From positions 62,001 to 126,000 of the forward strand of contig NZ_LIQH01000030.1 of NCBI RefSeq assembly GCF_001418085.1: DNA of 64,000 nt, given 5' to 3'. The translations under genes and the position numbers were made by a program. The notes under the pieces are model-generated. The model was not told the DNA's origin. It did no database searches and saw only the letters and a program-made list of their open reading frames with translations. The stretch comes from Lacinutrix algicola (GTDB lineage Bacteria > Bacteroidota > Bacteroidia > Flavobacteriales > Flavobacteriaceae). This document shows, one piece after another, positions 9,477-18,629 of the stretch; position 1 is the first letter of the stretch; every line of letters starts with the position of its first letter.

Positions 9477-10037
9477 TTAACCATAAAAGACAATAATCTT
9501 TCCGTTAGGTTCTATGAAAACATGGTTTATTTTGAAATCTTTGTTAGTAATAAATAGGTTTTTTATTAAATCATATTTGTCAAAAAACACACTTTTTGTT
9601 ATATCTTCTTTAATCTCTGAATCCTTAGACCCAAATACGTAAGACTGAATTTTATCGGAATGAGCATATATCCAACTCCAATATCTTTCATTTTCAAGAA
9701 CTTTTTCTAAATGCTTATTGTTTTCATCAAAAAGATGAATCAATGTATTTTTATTAGGATTAAAATCTGAACCAATTATTTTCTTTAAAGCAGAATACAC
9801 TTGATTTAGCTGGTTGGAATCTAATTTACTATAGTTTTCTTTATAGATTATTTTTTTAATCCTTTGATTATCTGATTTTGATTTTATTATATAGAGTTTG
9901 TTTTTATCAATAGATTTGAATTTCTCCTTAGAGATTTCCTTGTTCTTTTCATCCAAATAAATAGTTTTTTTACTTTTCTGAGCGCTGCAATTTTGAGAAT
10001 AAATGAGGATTAATAATAGGAAGATTAAGTTTTTCAT
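9477..10037 (-). CDS. Secreted protein of unknown function
   Basis: I do not recognise this protein of about 186 residues. The start at 10037 is preferred because it begins with a good signal peptide (MKNLIFLLLILIYSQNCSAQ). The ATG at 10076 would add 13 residues and would lie within the flanking inverted repeat. The mature part is lysine-rich and highly charged, without cysteine pairs or a known motif. The C-terminal end contains HVFIEPNGKIIVFYG, suggesting a beta-strand finish. The gene is isolated, points opposite to its left neighbour, and is enclosed by inverted composite repeats, which suggests it was acquired as a unit. The N-terminal Cys could be a lipidation site but does not fit the lipobox well. 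Confidence 0.65.
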   Translation of the reverse strand: MKNLIFLLLILIYSQNCSAQKSKKTIYLDEKNKEISKEKFKSIDKNKLYIIKSKSDNQRIKKIIYKENYSKLDSNQLNQVYSALKKIIGSDFNPNKNTLIHLFDENNKHLEKVLENERYWSWIYAHSDKIQSYVFGSKDSEIKEDITKSVFFDKYDLIKNLFITNKDFKINHVFIEPNGKIIVFYG

Positions 10038-10040
10038 AAT

Positions 10041-10101
10041 TACAGGTAATGTTTCGTTGATATAAAAGCGTTTCAATGTTTTATATCATACGTTAAACGA
10101 A
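10041..10101. repeat. Right composite repeat flanking the orphan gene
   Basis: TACAGGTAA (10041-10049) and CGTTAAACGAA (10091-10101) are exact inverted copies of motifs in the block at 9287-9426. Between them TGATATAAAA (10058-10067) pairs with TTTTATATCA (10079-10088). The block lies immediately upstream of the orphan gene's start codon. Confidence 0.55.
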
Positions 10102-10136
10102 GTTCGACTATTTTTTTGACAAAGTCAAGTGTTTAA

Positions 10137-10730
10137 TTATTCAAAAACACCATCTAAAAACACCTTAACACTCTCTTGGTTAGCTCGAAGTAATTCCGCT
10201 CTAGCGTTTTTAATGTCCTTTGGATGCTTGTCTTGAGACAGCTTAAATTTTCCTTCCCAAGACTCAATTTCAATCTCAAATAGTTTTATATAGTTGAGGT
10301 TGGCATCTAATCTTGGGTTATCTCCATCCAAAACATATTTATGGTCGGGTGCTTCTAAAAATTTGGTCATATCTATAAGCGATGCTTTTAAAGCCTCTGT
10401 ACTTTCTATAGCACTTACTTTACCTTTTAGGTGTACTCGAATATAGTTCCAGGTTGGCAATTGTGTAGTACTATAAATACTAGGTGAAATATAACATTGC
10501 GGACCGTAAAACAATATTGTTACATCGTTATTGCCTTTTAATAATTCGGTTTGTGGATTGTAAATATCTATGTGCCCCACCAATTTGTTATCCTTTAAAA
10601 TTAAAGGCAAATGTGTAATTATAGGCTCATTGTCTTTAACAGAAATAAGCGTTGCTAATGGATAGGTTTTAATCACTTCAATAATGTGATTTCTATCGTT
10701 GTCTTGATGGTGTTTTGGTGGATATTTCAA
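10137..10730 (-). CDS. PaiB-like FMN-binding protein / negative regulator family
   Basis: The 197-residue product matches the PaiB family (FMN-binding split-barrel fold) over its full length. It has the opening YPPKHH, the strand pair TYPLATLISV and PIITHLPLIL, the loop GPQCYISPSIY (about residues 75-86), and the W...YIRVHLKGKVSA stretch (about 93-108). Relatives were first described in Bacillus as repressors of sporulation and protease genes, and are now seen as flavin or pyridoxamine-oxidase-like proteins. Binding of FMN is therefore likely, but the substrate is unknown. It is transcribed alone, with a palindromic repeat just upstream at 10742. Confidence 0.85.
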   Translation of the reverse strand: MKYPPKHHQDNDRNHIIEVIKTYPLATLISVKDNEPIITHLPLILKDNKLVGHIDIYNPQTELLKGNNDVTILFYGPQCYISPSIYSTTQLPTWNYIRVHLKGKVSAIESTEALKASLIDMTKFLEAPDHKYVLDGDNPRLDANLNYIKLFEIEIESWEGKFKLSQDKHPKDIKNARAELLRANQESVKVFLDGVFE

Positions 10731-10741
10731 TATGTTTTGTC

Positions 10742-10761
10742 ATTCCTGTGAAGGCAGGAAT
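10742..10761. repeat. Dispersed palindromic repeat (copy 2)
   Basis: ATTCCTGTGAAGGCAGGAAT differs by one base from the reverse complement of the element at 381-400 and shares its flanking TC and CT. It sits just upstream of a leftward gene start, in an intergenic spacer. Confidence 0.7.
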
Positions 10762-10887
10762 CTTTTTATTTATAGTTAATCAATCTAATAAACTGAAATT
10801 TACAACAATTAAACCAACTTATAAATTAATAGTGTTGAGGTGAAAGTGCTTCATTATAAAGTCGTTAAAAAAATGTAGATTTACTAA

Positions 10888-11586
10888 ATGACAGATAAAG
10901 CAGCTTCATTCTCTATAAAAAACTGGTCTCAAGACGATCAACCTAGAGAAAAACTAAGAGATAAAGGCAAAGCAACGTTAAGCGATGCCGAGTTGGTTGC
11001 CATATTAATAGGTTCTGGAAACAGAGAGGAAAGTGCCGTTGGTTTATGCAAACGTATTTTGGCTAGCGCAGATAATAATCTAAGCGAACTTGGTAAGCTA
11101 TCCATTAAACAACTTATGGAATTTAAAGGTATTGGTGAAGCAAAAGCCATTTCTATTGTTGCTGCTTTAGAGTTGGGAAGACGTAGAAGAGGAGGAGAGG
11201 CTTTAGAGCGTAAAAAGATAACGTCTAGTAAATCGGTTTTTGAACTTATGCAACCATTAATTGGTGAGTTACCACACGAAGAATTTTGGATTGTTTATTT
11301 AAACAATTCTAATAAAGTTATCCAGAAAAACCAATTAAGCAAAGGAGGTATTACAGGCACTTTGGTAGATGTGCGTTTGGCACTTAAAATAGCTTTAGAA
11401 GTTGGAGCAGTTGGTATTATATTATCACATAACCATCCATCAGGAACTTTAAAACCAAGTCAAGCCGATAAAGATCTTACTTTAAAGTTAAAAATGGCAG
11501 GCCAAAGTTTAGATATTAAAGTGCTGGATCATTTAATTATTACAGAAAGCGCTTATTTTAGCTTTGCAGATGAAAACATACTTTAA
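10888..11586 (+). CDS. radC: RadC-family JAB-domain protein
   Basis: The 232-residue protein has an N-terminal helix-hairpin-helix-type segment (motif FKGIGEAKAISIVAALELG, about residues 74-92) and a C-terminal JAB/JAMM metalloprotease-like domain. The zinc-site residues are all present: His181 and His183 in SHNHPSG, Ser191 and Asp194. The name comes from an old link to DNA repair that was later attributed to another gene, so the biochemical role remains unsettled. Length is normal for the family. It stands alone between an intergenic repeat and the next rightward gene. Base composition matches its neighbours. Confidence 0.92.
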   Translation: MTDKAASFSIKNWSQDDQPREKLRDKGKATLSDAELVAILIGSGNREESAVGLCKRILASADNNLSELGKLSIKQLMEFKGIGEAKAISIVAALELGRRRRGGEALERKKITSSKSVFELMQPLIGELPHEEFWIVYLNNSNKVIQKNQLSKGGITGTLVDVRLALKIALEVGAVGIILSHNHPSGTLKPSQADKDLTLKLKMAGQSLDIKVLDHLIITESAYFSFADENIL

Positions 11587-11680
11587 AAATAAATTCTAAT
11601 AAATTCTCGAAACATTTCTTGATTATTGAAGATTACAATTGGAATTTGGTATTTTTAACTTTTGGAATTTGCCATAACCT

Positions 11681-12982
11681 ATGCTATTAGTTTACACTCA
11701 TAAAATTACACCAAGACTACGTTACACGTTTAAGCAAATATGTACGCGAATTTTAGGTATACCTGTGAGTTTTACTGCCACTGTAGAAGATTTTATAGCG
11801 CACGACAGTTTAAAAATGTCTTATTCAAGACAACCTTTAGGTAACGAGTTTTTTATTCGTTCTCAAGAGTTGCTTTTCGAGCAAGGTTTAAGCGATGTTG
11901 AAATTAAGGTAAGCGATTGGGAGGAAACCAAATGTTTTTTTGCTAATGGAGAGCAAAGCGCTTTACCATTCGATGTTTTTGCAGCATCATTTTATTTATT
12001 AAGCCGTTACGAAGAATATTTACCGCACGTAAAAGACGAGTTTGGTCGTTTTACGGCAGAAGAAAGTTTGGCTTTTAATAATGGTTTTTTAAGACAACCA
12101 GTTGTAGATATTTGGGCGTTTAAATTTAGAAAAGCATTAGAATTACAATTCCCAGAATTTTTATTTCCAGAGCGACAGTATAAAATTACACCAGTAATAG
12201 ATGTGCCAATGGCATATAATTATAAATTAAAAGGGATTATGCGTACTATTGGTGGTACGTTTAGTGATTTATTTCGTTTGAGATTAAAAAACATTTATAA
12301 ACGCTATTCTGTGATTTTTGGTTTTAAACACGATCCTTTTGATACCTTCAAGTATATCATTAATAAGCAGAAACAAGTTAAAGATAAGTTTGTGTTTTTC
12401 TTTTTAATTGGTGATTTATCTACTTATGATAAGAATATTAATGCTCAAAAAAGTAAATTTATTTCTCTAATAAAGGAAGTAGGAGACTACTCTAGAATAG
12501 GACTAAAAGCTTCTTATTTTGCTTTAAATAATATTTCAATTCTTAAAACCGAAAAGTTGAGAATGGAAGCGATAATTAACCAAGATTTATGCGCATCTAG
12601 ACAATCTTTTTCAAAATTAAACTTACCGGAATCTTATAGGAATCTAGTAGAATTAGAAATTCCAGAAGATTTTACAATGGGTTATATTAACCATATTGGT
12701 TTTCGTGCTGGAACATGTACACCTTTCTTTTTCTACGATTTAGATTACGAAATTCAAACACCATTACGTATAAATACATATCATGTTCTTGATAACGCAT
12801 TATTAAAATACCAGTCTACTTTAGATAAGAAAATGCACCTTAACAGAATAATTAAAGAGGTTAAAAATGTTAATGGTGAGTTTGTTTCTGTGTTTCATAA
12901 TTATACCTTTGGTGCTTATCCTATATGGAAAGCCTACAAGGAACTTTTTAATATTATACTAGATTCTACAAATGAAAACTAA
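11681..12982 (+). CDS. Polysaccharide-deacetylase-like protein, probably catalytically dead
   Basis: The 433-residue cytoplasmic-looking protein has no signal peptide. It resembles a Bacteroidota family in which an N-terminal conserved domain precedes a NodB-like barrel. The late motifs LPESYRNLVEL, EDFTMGYINHIGFRAGT and PFFFYDL (about residues 312-362) are typical of that family. From memory of the family, the metal-binding HPS and RQH motifs are expected here. This copy instead reads LKAS near residue 275 and RQSF near 306, and the first aspartate motif reads VIDVPMAY. Loss of these ligands suggests no deacetylase activity. The next gene overlaps its end by 11 bases, which implies translational coupling. 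Confidence 0.75.
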   Translation: MLLVYTHKITPRLRYTFKQICTRILGIPVSFTATVEDFIAHDSLKMSYSRQPLGNEFFIRSQELLFEQGLSDVEIKVSDWEETKCFFANGEQSALPFDVFAASFYLLSRYEEYLPHVKDEFGRFTAEESLAFNNGFLRQPVVDIWAFKFRKALELQFPEFLFPERQYKITPVIDVPMAYNYKLKGIMRTIGGTFSDLFRLRLKNIYKRYSVIFGFKHDPFDTFKYIINKQKQVKDKFVFFFLIGDLSTYDKNINAQKSKFISLIKEVGDYSRIGLKASYFALNNISILKTEKLRMEAIINQDLCASRQSFSKLNLPESYRNLVELEIPEDFTMGYINHIGFRAGTCTPFFFYDLDYEIQTPLRINTYHVLDNALLKYQSTLDKKMHLNRIIKEVKNVNGEFVSVFHNYTFGAYPIWKAYKELFNIILDSTNEN

Positions 12983-13658
12983 AATTACAGATGTCTTTTT
13001 CGATTTGGACCATACACTTTGGGACTTCGATAAAAACTCCGCTTTAACGTTTGAAATTATTTTTAGAAAAAACAATGTTGTTGTGGATTTAGATCGTTTT
13101 TCAGAAGTTTACCAACCAATAAATTTAAAATATTGGAAAATGTATAGAGATGAGAAAGTCTCTAAAGGTAATTTGCGATATGGAAGACTTAAAGATTCTT
13201 TCGATGCATTAAAAATGGTTGTTCAGGATGATATTATACATCAATTATCTATAGATTATATAGACAACTTAACAACATACAATCATGTTTTCGATGGTAC
13301 AATTGAAATATTAGACTATTTAAAGTCGAAATATAAATTGCATATTATTACAAATGGATTTGAAGCAGTGCAACAAGTAAAATTAGAAAAATCTAAAATA
13401 GCACACTATTTTGATACTGTTACAAGTTCTGAAACCGTTGGTGTTAAAAAACCAAATCCTAAAGTCTTTAATCATGCTTTAAAAATGGCTAATATCTCTA
13501 AAGAGAGAGGTATAATGATTGGAGATAATTACGAAGCCGATATTCTTGGAGCATTAAATATTGGTTTAGATGCTATTTGTTATAATTACCATAAGGTAGA
13601 TTTAGAAAACGAAATAAAAGAAGTCAATCACTTACTAGAATTAAAGAAATACTTATAA
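12972..13658 (+). CDS. yjjG: YjjG family HAD hydrolase (noncanonical pyrimidine nucleotidase)
   Basis: The 228-residue protein shows all four haloacid dehalogenase motifs. FFDLDHTLWDF has the nucleophile Asp11 and the general acid Asp13, IITNG lies near residue 123, the lysine of VKKPNP near 158, and GDNYEADILGA near 184. The DHTLWDF form of motif I and the helical cap fit the YjjG group, which dephosphorylates noncanonical or pyrimidine nucleoside monophosphates as a house-cleaning activity. It overlaps the preceding gene by 11 bases and is followed after 8 bases by the next, so the three are probably one operon. Substrate choice is inferred from the family only. Confidence 0.87.
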   Translation: MKTKITDVFFDLDHTLWDFDKNSALTFEIIFRKNNVVVDLDRFSEVYQPINLKYWKMYRDEKVSKGNLRYGRLKDSFDALKMVVQDDIIHQLSIDYIDNLTTYNHVFDGTIEILDYLKSKYKLHIITNGFEAVQQVKLEKSKIAHYFDTVTSSETVGVKKPNPKVFNHALKMANISKERGIMIGDNYEADILGALNIGLDAICYNYHKVDLENEIKEVNHLLELKKYL

Positions 13659-13666
13659 ATATTATT

Positions 13667-14509
13667 ATGAAAAAAACAGTTTTAATTTTACTAGCTTTAG
13701 TCGTTTTTACATCAGTATCTGCACAGCAAAGCTTAAACGATTATAAATATATTGTTATTCCAAATAAGTTCGATTTTTTAAAAGAAGCAGATCAGTATAG
13801 ATTAAATTCTTTAACAAAATTTTTATTCGAAAAATATAATTTCGAAACCTTAATGGAAGATGAAGTTTTACCAAGCGATTATGGAAAAAATAACTGCCTT
13901 GGCTTAAAAGCAGATTTATTAAAAGAGTCGACTATGTTTAAAACGAAGTTAGTTGTGCAATTAAAAAACTGCAAAAATCAGGTTGTTTATACAAGTTCAG
14001 AAGGAGAATCTAGAGATAAAAATTATAAAATCGCTTATAACCAAGCCTTAAGAAAAGCATTTAAAAGTATTGAAAGCGCTAATTATAGTTATAATCCAGA
14101 AAATGTAATTTTATTAACTAGTAGCACGCAAGATGTAGCAGAAGAGCAGGAGGAAATTAAGATATTAAAAGAAGAAATAGAAAACCTAAAAAACGAAAAG
14201 GAAGTAGCCGTTAAAGAATCTAAAGTTAAGGATGAAGTAGTGGCTAAAGTCAAAGAAACGGTTTCTGTTTCTCAATCTCCAAATACTTTAAAGAGAGTAA
14301 ACGTTTTATACGCACAAAAAACACAAAATGGTTTTCAACTAGTAGATAGTACACCAAAAGTGGTTTACATTATTAAAGAAACTGGAATGTCTAATGTTTA
14401 TTTAGTTGAAGGTAAAAATGCAATATTATATAAACTAGATGCAAACTGGATATTAGAATATTACGAGAATACTAAACTGCAAACTAAAATTGTAAACATT
14501 AAGTTTTAG
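13667..14509 (+). CDS. Secreted coiled-coil protein of unknown function
   Basis: I do not recognise a named family in this 280-residue protein. A signal peptide (MKKTVLILLALVVFTSVSAQ) is followed by a compact domain of about 120 residues, with YKYIVIPNKFDFLKEADQY near its start and a cysteine pair in NNCLGL and QLKNC. A charged heptad-like stretch rich in Glu and Lys (about 158-200) looks like a coiled coil. The C-terminal beta-rich tail ends in WILEYYENTKLQTKIVNIKF. It starts 8 bases after the YjjG-like gene and is probably the last gene of that operon. The likely location is periplasmic or outer-membrane-associated. Confidence 0.7.
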   Translation: MKKTVLILLALVVFTSVSAQQSLNDYKYIVIPNKFDFLKEADQYRLNSLTKFLFEKYNFETLMEDEVLPSDYGKNNCLGLKADLLKESTMFKTKLVVQLKNCKNQVVYTSSEGESRDKNYKIAYNQALRKAFKSIESANYSYNPENVILLTSSTQDVAEEQEEIKILKEEIENLKNEKEVAVKESKVKDEVVAKVKETVSVSQSPNTLKRVNVLYAQKTQNGFQLVDSTPKVVYIIKETGMSNVYLVEGKNAILYKLDANWILEYYENTKLQTKIVNIKF

Positions 14510-14526
14510 TTTTTCTAAAATTTTAA
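14504..14526 (+). terminator. Short hairpin between convergent genes
   Basis: TTTTAG (14504-14509, including the stop codon) pairs with CTAAAA (14515-14520) around TTTTT and is followed by TTTTAAATT. It lies between converging genes and could serve both, but the stem is short and A+T-only apart from one pair. Confidence 0.3.
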
Positions 14527-14527
14527 A

Positions 14528-15805
14528 TTAATAACCATACTTTTCTTTCCAACGCGATTTTAAAAAATCGCGTTGCGCATTTTCTCTAGCATTATCACCT
14601 GGATTATAAAATTTAGTGTTCACGATCTCTTTAGGTAAAAATTCTTGAGAGGCAAAGTTGTTCTCATAATCATGAGAATATTTATAATCTTCACCATAAC
14701 CTATCTCTTTCATAAGTTTGGTTGGTGCATTACGCATAGCTAGTGGTACCGATAAATCTCCGGTTTGTTTAACTAATTGTTGTGCATTACCAATAGCCAT
14801 ATACGCAGCATTACTTTTAGGAGAACATGCTAAATATGTTGCACATTGGCTCAATATTATACGAGATTCAGGATAGCCAATAGTCGTAACAGCTTGAAAT
14901 GTTGTATTTGCCATTACTAATGCCGTAGGATTTGCATTACCAATATCCTCACTCGCTAAAATAAGTAAACGTCTAGCAATAAATTTTACGTCTTCTCCTC
15001 CTTCTACCATTCGTGCTAAATAATATACAGCAGCATTTGGGTCGCTACCACGAATAGATTTTATAAACGCCGAAACAATATCATAATGTTGCTCTCCAGT
15101 TTTATCGTAACGCACAGTGTTGTTTTGTACCTTATCCAAAACCAATTCATTAGTAATTGTTACTTTGTTAGAAGCTTCAGAATTTACAATAAGCTCAAAA
15201 ATATTTAATAATTTTCTTGCATCACCTCCAGATAGTCTTAGTAAAGCATCGGTTTCTTTAAGCTTTATGCTTTTCTTAGATATTTCTGTGTCAGTTTCTA
15301 TAGCACGTTTTAAAAGCACCTCTAAATCGTTTTTCTCAAACGGTTTAAGAATATAAACCTGACAGCGTGACAATAAAGCAGGAATAACCTCAAAACTAGG
15401 ATTTTCGGTTGTTGCACCAATTAAAGTAACCCATCCTTTTTCTACAGCTTGTAAAAGAGAATCTTGTTGAGATTTGCTAAATCTGTGAATTTCATCTATA
15501 AAAAGTATTGGGTTTTTAGTAGTAAATAAACCACCGCTTTGTTTTGCTTTTTCTATTACATCGCGCACATCTTTAACTCCAGAACTAATTGCACTTAATG
15601 TATAAAAAGGTCTGCCAGATGTTTCTGCAATAATATTAGCAAGCGTTGTTTTTCCTATTCCTGGAGGTCCCCAAAAAATCATCGAGGCAATCATGCCTAA
15701 ATTAATTTGCTTAGTAAGTGTTCCGTTTTCACCAACCAAATGTGCTTGGCTTACGTAATCTTCTAGTGTTTTAGGTCTTAATCTTTCTGCTAAAGGAATA
15801 TTCAT
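14528..15805 (-). CDS. rarA: Replication-associated recombination protein RarA (MgsA), AAA+ ATPase
   Basis: The 425-residue ATPase acts at stalled replication forks and is related to clamp-loader and RuvB ATPases. Walker A is GPPGIGKTT (residues 46-54), Walker B is LFIDEIHRF (101-109), sensor 1 is [11 protein letters not shown], and the arginine finger lies in LLSRCQ. The C-terminal half holds the MgsA tetramerisation region, with [18 protein letters not shown] and [12 protein letters not shown]. It is a full-length copy. A small decayed fragment of the same gene (around NPSFEVIPA) lies at 18647-18678, evidence that this locus was once partly duplicated. Confidence 0.95.
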   Translation of the reverse strand: MNIPLAERLRPKTLEDYVSQAHLVGENGTLTKQINLGMIASMIFWGPPGIGKTTLANIIAETSGRPFYTLSAISSGVKDVRDVIEKAKQSGGLFTTKNPILFIDEIHRFSKSQQDSLLQAVEKGWVTLIGATTENPSFEVIPALLSRCQVYILKPFEKNDLEVLLKRAIETDTEISKKSIKLKETDALLRLSGGDARKLLNIFELIVNSEASNKVTITNELVLDKVQNNTVRYDKTGEQHYDIVSAFIKSIRGSDPNAAVYYLARMVEGGEDVKFIARRLLILASEDIGNANPTALVMANTTFQAVTTIGYPESRIILSQCATYLACSPKSNAAYMAIGNAQQLVKQTGDLSVPLAMRNAPTKLMKEIGYGEDYKYSHDYENNFASQEFLPKEIVNTKFYNPGDNARENAQRDFLKSRWKEKYGY

Positions 15806-16000
15806 AAAGTAAAATTAATCTTTTTTTTGTTTTATGGCGTGCCTTTTTTGCTCATACTTCACAAAAAAAGTCAGGCTCTCACTACTCAATCTTTTGCCAA
15901 AAAAGCAAAAGGATTTCAAACAAACCGTTCCATCCTTCACGCAACTGACATTGTTACAATTTTTAACAATTGGATTATAAATTGCTATATTTATTCAAAC

Positions 16001-16753
16001 ATGAAAAAACAACATCAACCTTTTACTTTTTCGTTAGATACACTTTTGTATCCACTATTATTTGTTCTTTTAATTTGGCTGGTGTTTGCAATCGAAATTC
16101 GGTTTGGCTTGCGTTTTAATAAGTATGGCGTTTATCCACAAACTTTAAAAGGATTGCAAGGTATTTTGTTTAGTCCATTTATTCATTCGGGTATTAAACA
16201 TTTATACTCCAATACTGTTCCTTTGTTTGTGTTGTCATCAGTACTATTTTATTTTTATAGACCCATCGCATTTAAGGTGGTAATCTATGGAATCCTACTC
16301 TCTGGCTTTATAACTTGGGTAATAGGTAGGCCATCTTATCATATAGGAGCAAGTGGCTTAATTTATGTGCTATTCAGTTTTAACTTTTTTAAAGGCATTT
16401 TTGCTCGACATTATAAGCTAATTGCTCTATCATTAGTTGTAGTCTTTATTTATGGCAGTATGTTTATGTATGCTTTTCCAATAGACGAACAAATATCTTG
16501 GGAAGGACATACTGCTGGTTTAATAGCAGGATTAGTTTTCGCTTTAATTTTTAGAAAAGAAATAGTAAAAGTAAAGCGTTACAAATGGGAAGAACCCAAC
16601 TACAATGAAGAAGAAGATGAATTCTTAAAGTATTTTGATGAAAGCGGAAACTTTATAGAATTACCTCCCGAGAATGAATGGTTCTCTGAAACATCTGAAA
16701 TTTCGAGTGAGATTTCAGATATAAATTACATATTTAAAGAAAATAAGGATTAA
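16001..16753 (+). CDS. Rhomboid family intramembrane serine protease
   Basis: The start at 16001 gives a 250-residue protein. Upstream codons to 15827 are rejected because they lack membrane-protein character and lie in a region shared with the decayed duplicate. Six or so membrane helices carry the catalytic pair Ser118 (in GASG) and His170 (in WEGHTAG), and the oxyanion-site residues His62 and Asn71 lie in HSGIKHLYSN. A cytosolic acidic tail follows. Rhomboids cleave transmembrane substrates within the bilayer; the substrate is unknown here. The duplicate copy of this locus at 18690-18801 has lost this gene entirely. Confidence 0.9.
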   Translation: MKKQHQPFTFSLDTLLYPLLFVLLIWLVFAIEIRFGLRFNKYGVYPQTLKGLQGILFSPFIHSGIKHLYSNTVPLFVLSSVLFYFYRPIAFKVVIYGILLSGFITWVIGRPSYHIGASGLIYVLFSFNFFKGIFARHYKLIALSLVVVFIYGSMFMYAFPIDEQISWEGHTAGLIAGLVFALIFRKEIVKVKRYKWEEPNYNEEEDEFLKYFDESGNFIELPPENEWFSETSEISSEISDINYIFKENKD

Positions 16754-16755
16754 AA

Positions 16756-16996
16756 TTATAAACGTTGTCTAACGGCTTCATATAAAAGTACCACAAGCAA
16801 CAGAAACGTTTAAAGATTCTATTTCGCCAAGTATTGGTAATTTAGCTTTAGCATCAACAAGTTTTAATACCGATGGATTAATACTACGGCCTTCACTACC
16901 CATAATAATAGCACAAGGCTCTTTAAAAGAAACATCAAAAATAGTATCGTCTGTTTTTTCTGTAGCTGCTACTACTTTTATGCCACAAGATTGCAT
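16756..16996 (-). pseudogene. Truncated duplicate of the rlmB 3' end
   Basis: This segment is a second copy of the C-terminal third of rlmB (18802-19045). It is nearly identical over its upstream 130 bases and more diverged toward the 3' end. The homology begins abruptly at MQSCGIK, with no N-terminal domain. A 2-base deletion near the end shifts the frame after SVACGTF, so the native ending EAVRQRL is lost. Glycine motif residues IIMGSEGR survive but lack the partner half of the SPOUT fold. It is a non-functional relic of a local duplication. Confidence 0.85.
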
Positions 16997-17003
16997 AAAC
17001 TAT

Positions 17004-18629
17004 TTAGTTTTTAATTATTTTTCTTGTAATAGATCCATCATCAGTATTAATTTTAATTAAGTAAATTCCTGACGATAAATCTTCGATATTTACTGTATTT
17101 GTATTATCAATTACTTTTAATAATTGACCTGATATTGTGTAAATCTCTACTTTTTTAATTTCTTTTAAAGCCTCAATGGTAAAGTAATCTAAAACAGGAT
17201 TGGGATGAATTTTAATTTGTGATTCCTTTAATGCGTAATCTACAACATTAAGGATATTACAGAATAAGTTTGAATTTGCTTCTATTGTGGTACCAGGAGT
17301 TAAGTCTCTTCCAATAAATGCCGGATAATCTAGAGAATATTTAATGGCACGGAATACTAAATTATTTGACGGCGTGTCTCCTTGTGTCAATATTTCTATT
17401 GTACTATCAGGATTAATATATTCCCAAACTATATTCCTATCGGAATCAATCTCAAAAAAATATCCAGAATCTGCATCACAAATTAAAGTATTTCCGTTTT
17501 GTAGTCTTTGACCACTAGACATAAGTTCCGAAAAGAAATTAGTTTGATTAGGCGCTTGATATTGCCATTCTTGATCTAATGGAGAATAACCATTTACCGA
17601 ATCAAAATAATAGACTCCGGGAGAAGATTGATCAGGATTAATTATATCTACAGAAGAATAGCCTAATGTATTACCATTATTAAAAATCATTATTTTGCCT
17701 GCATCATTAAGTCCATCAGGAATCCAATGTGGATAATGTTGAGAAAATAGTTTTTGATCATCATCTGTACCACAGTTGTAGGCTTTTGGGTTTCCCCAAC
17801 GGTATAAAAAATCTCCACCTTTAGCATAAATACCACCAGAATGAGTAGCAGCTTCTGCAGTAGTTGTAGAGTGATCAATTATATATATCTCACTTAAATG
17901 TCTAGAACTCATTATTATTTGGTCAAGACTTTCATTATATTGAATAGAGTTAAAATGTAACCAATTAGCTTCTCCATTACCGTTATTCAAAAAATTAATA
18001 TCGAGTAATTGTGGACTGTTTTTTACAGAACCGAAATTATCTTTATTAAAATCAAAATCTTGTACAAGATGATCTTTAATATTCCATTCCCAAACAATAT
18101 TAGCTTCTGTGTTATCTATTGGTTGGAGTTCTAATATTTGTTCGTTATATAGTTTGTTTTCAGGGATCCTTGATGGATTTCTTCCTGCTTGAATAGCTTC
18201 AGAGTTAGTAAGAGTAGTTACTGCTAACATTAATATATTACCATTTGGTAAAGGATATATATCATGATGTTGTGACATTAAAGGTGATGAATATGTATAT
18301 TCCCATAGTAGATTATTGTCCCAATCAAATAATTCTATTTTACCACCCAAACCCCCCAAACTAATATCAGAATTAGTAATTTTAGCCGTCCGTAATAGAT
18401 TGCCATTTTCTAAAAGATAAACAGAAGCACCAGGTAAAAAGTTACTAGTCCATTGGTTAATTATTTGGCCACAATTATTTATTAAATAAGTCTGGTTTGA
18501 TGTTGTTGGCGCAAATAGTGTATAGGCATTGTATGCGGCATCGGTATTTAACAATGTACCCACAGTATTTTGGCTTGAACTAGAATGACTAGCAAGTAAA
18601 CAAATTATAAATATTAATAAATTTTTCAT
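17004..18629 (-). CDS. Arylsulfotransferase-like (ASST) secreted protein with T9SS sorting domain
   Basis: This 541-residue protein starts with a signal peptide (MKNLLIFIICLLASHSSSSQ). The central 430 residues form repeated beta-propeller-like segments, such as LENGNLLRTAKI, HHDIYPLPNGNILML, NIVWEWNIKDHLVQDFD, HFNSIQYNESLDQIIMSSR and GDFLYRWGNP. These match the arylsulfotransferase family, which moves sulfate between phenolic compounds. The last 75 residues are a type A T9SS signal (IHPNPVLDYFTIEAL ... SSGIYLIKI ... KIIKN), so it is secreted and surface-attached. It lies exactly between two copies of a duplicated locus, seven bases from a relic of rlmB and about 17 from a relic of rarA, which suggests it arrived with that rearrangement. 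Sulfotransferase activity is inferred. Confidence 0.85.
   Translation of the reverse strand: MKNLLIFIICLLASHSSSSQNTVGTLLNTDAAYNAYTLFAPTTSNQTYLINNCGQIINQWTSNFLPGASVYLLENGNLLRTAKITNSDISLGGLGGKIELFDWDNNLLWEYTYSSPLMSQHHDIYPLPNGNILMLAVTTLTNSEAIQAGRNPSRIPENKLYNEQILELQPIDNTEANIVWEWNIKDHLVQDFDFNKDNFGSVKNSPQLLDINFLNNGNGEANWLHFNSIQYNESLDQIIMSSRHLSEIYIIDHSTTTAEAATHSGGIYAKGGDFLYRWGNPKAYNCGTDDDQKLFSQHYPHWIPDGLNDAGKIMIFNNGNTLGYSSVDIINPDQSSPGVYYFDSVNGYSPLDQEWQYQAPNQTNFFSELMSSGQRLQNGNTLICDADSGYFFEIDSDRNIVWEYINPDSTIEILTQGDTPSNNLVFRAIKYSLDYPAFIGRDLTPGTTIEANSNLFCNILNVVDYALKESQIKIHPNPVLDYFTIEALKEIKKVEIYTISGQLLKVIDNTNTVNIEDLSSGIYLIKINTDDGSITRKIIKN

Noticed and set aside
15827-16000. N-terminal extension of 58 codons on the rhomboid protease
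   Set aside because: The extension has no membrane or signal character, lies in sequence whose duplicate at 18690-18780 is clearly non-coding, and the family-like start MKKQHQPF is at 16001.
16778-16996. A 72-residue methyltransferase-like gene
   Set aside because: It is a truncated, frameshifted duplicate of the rlmB 3' end without the N-terminal half of the fold.
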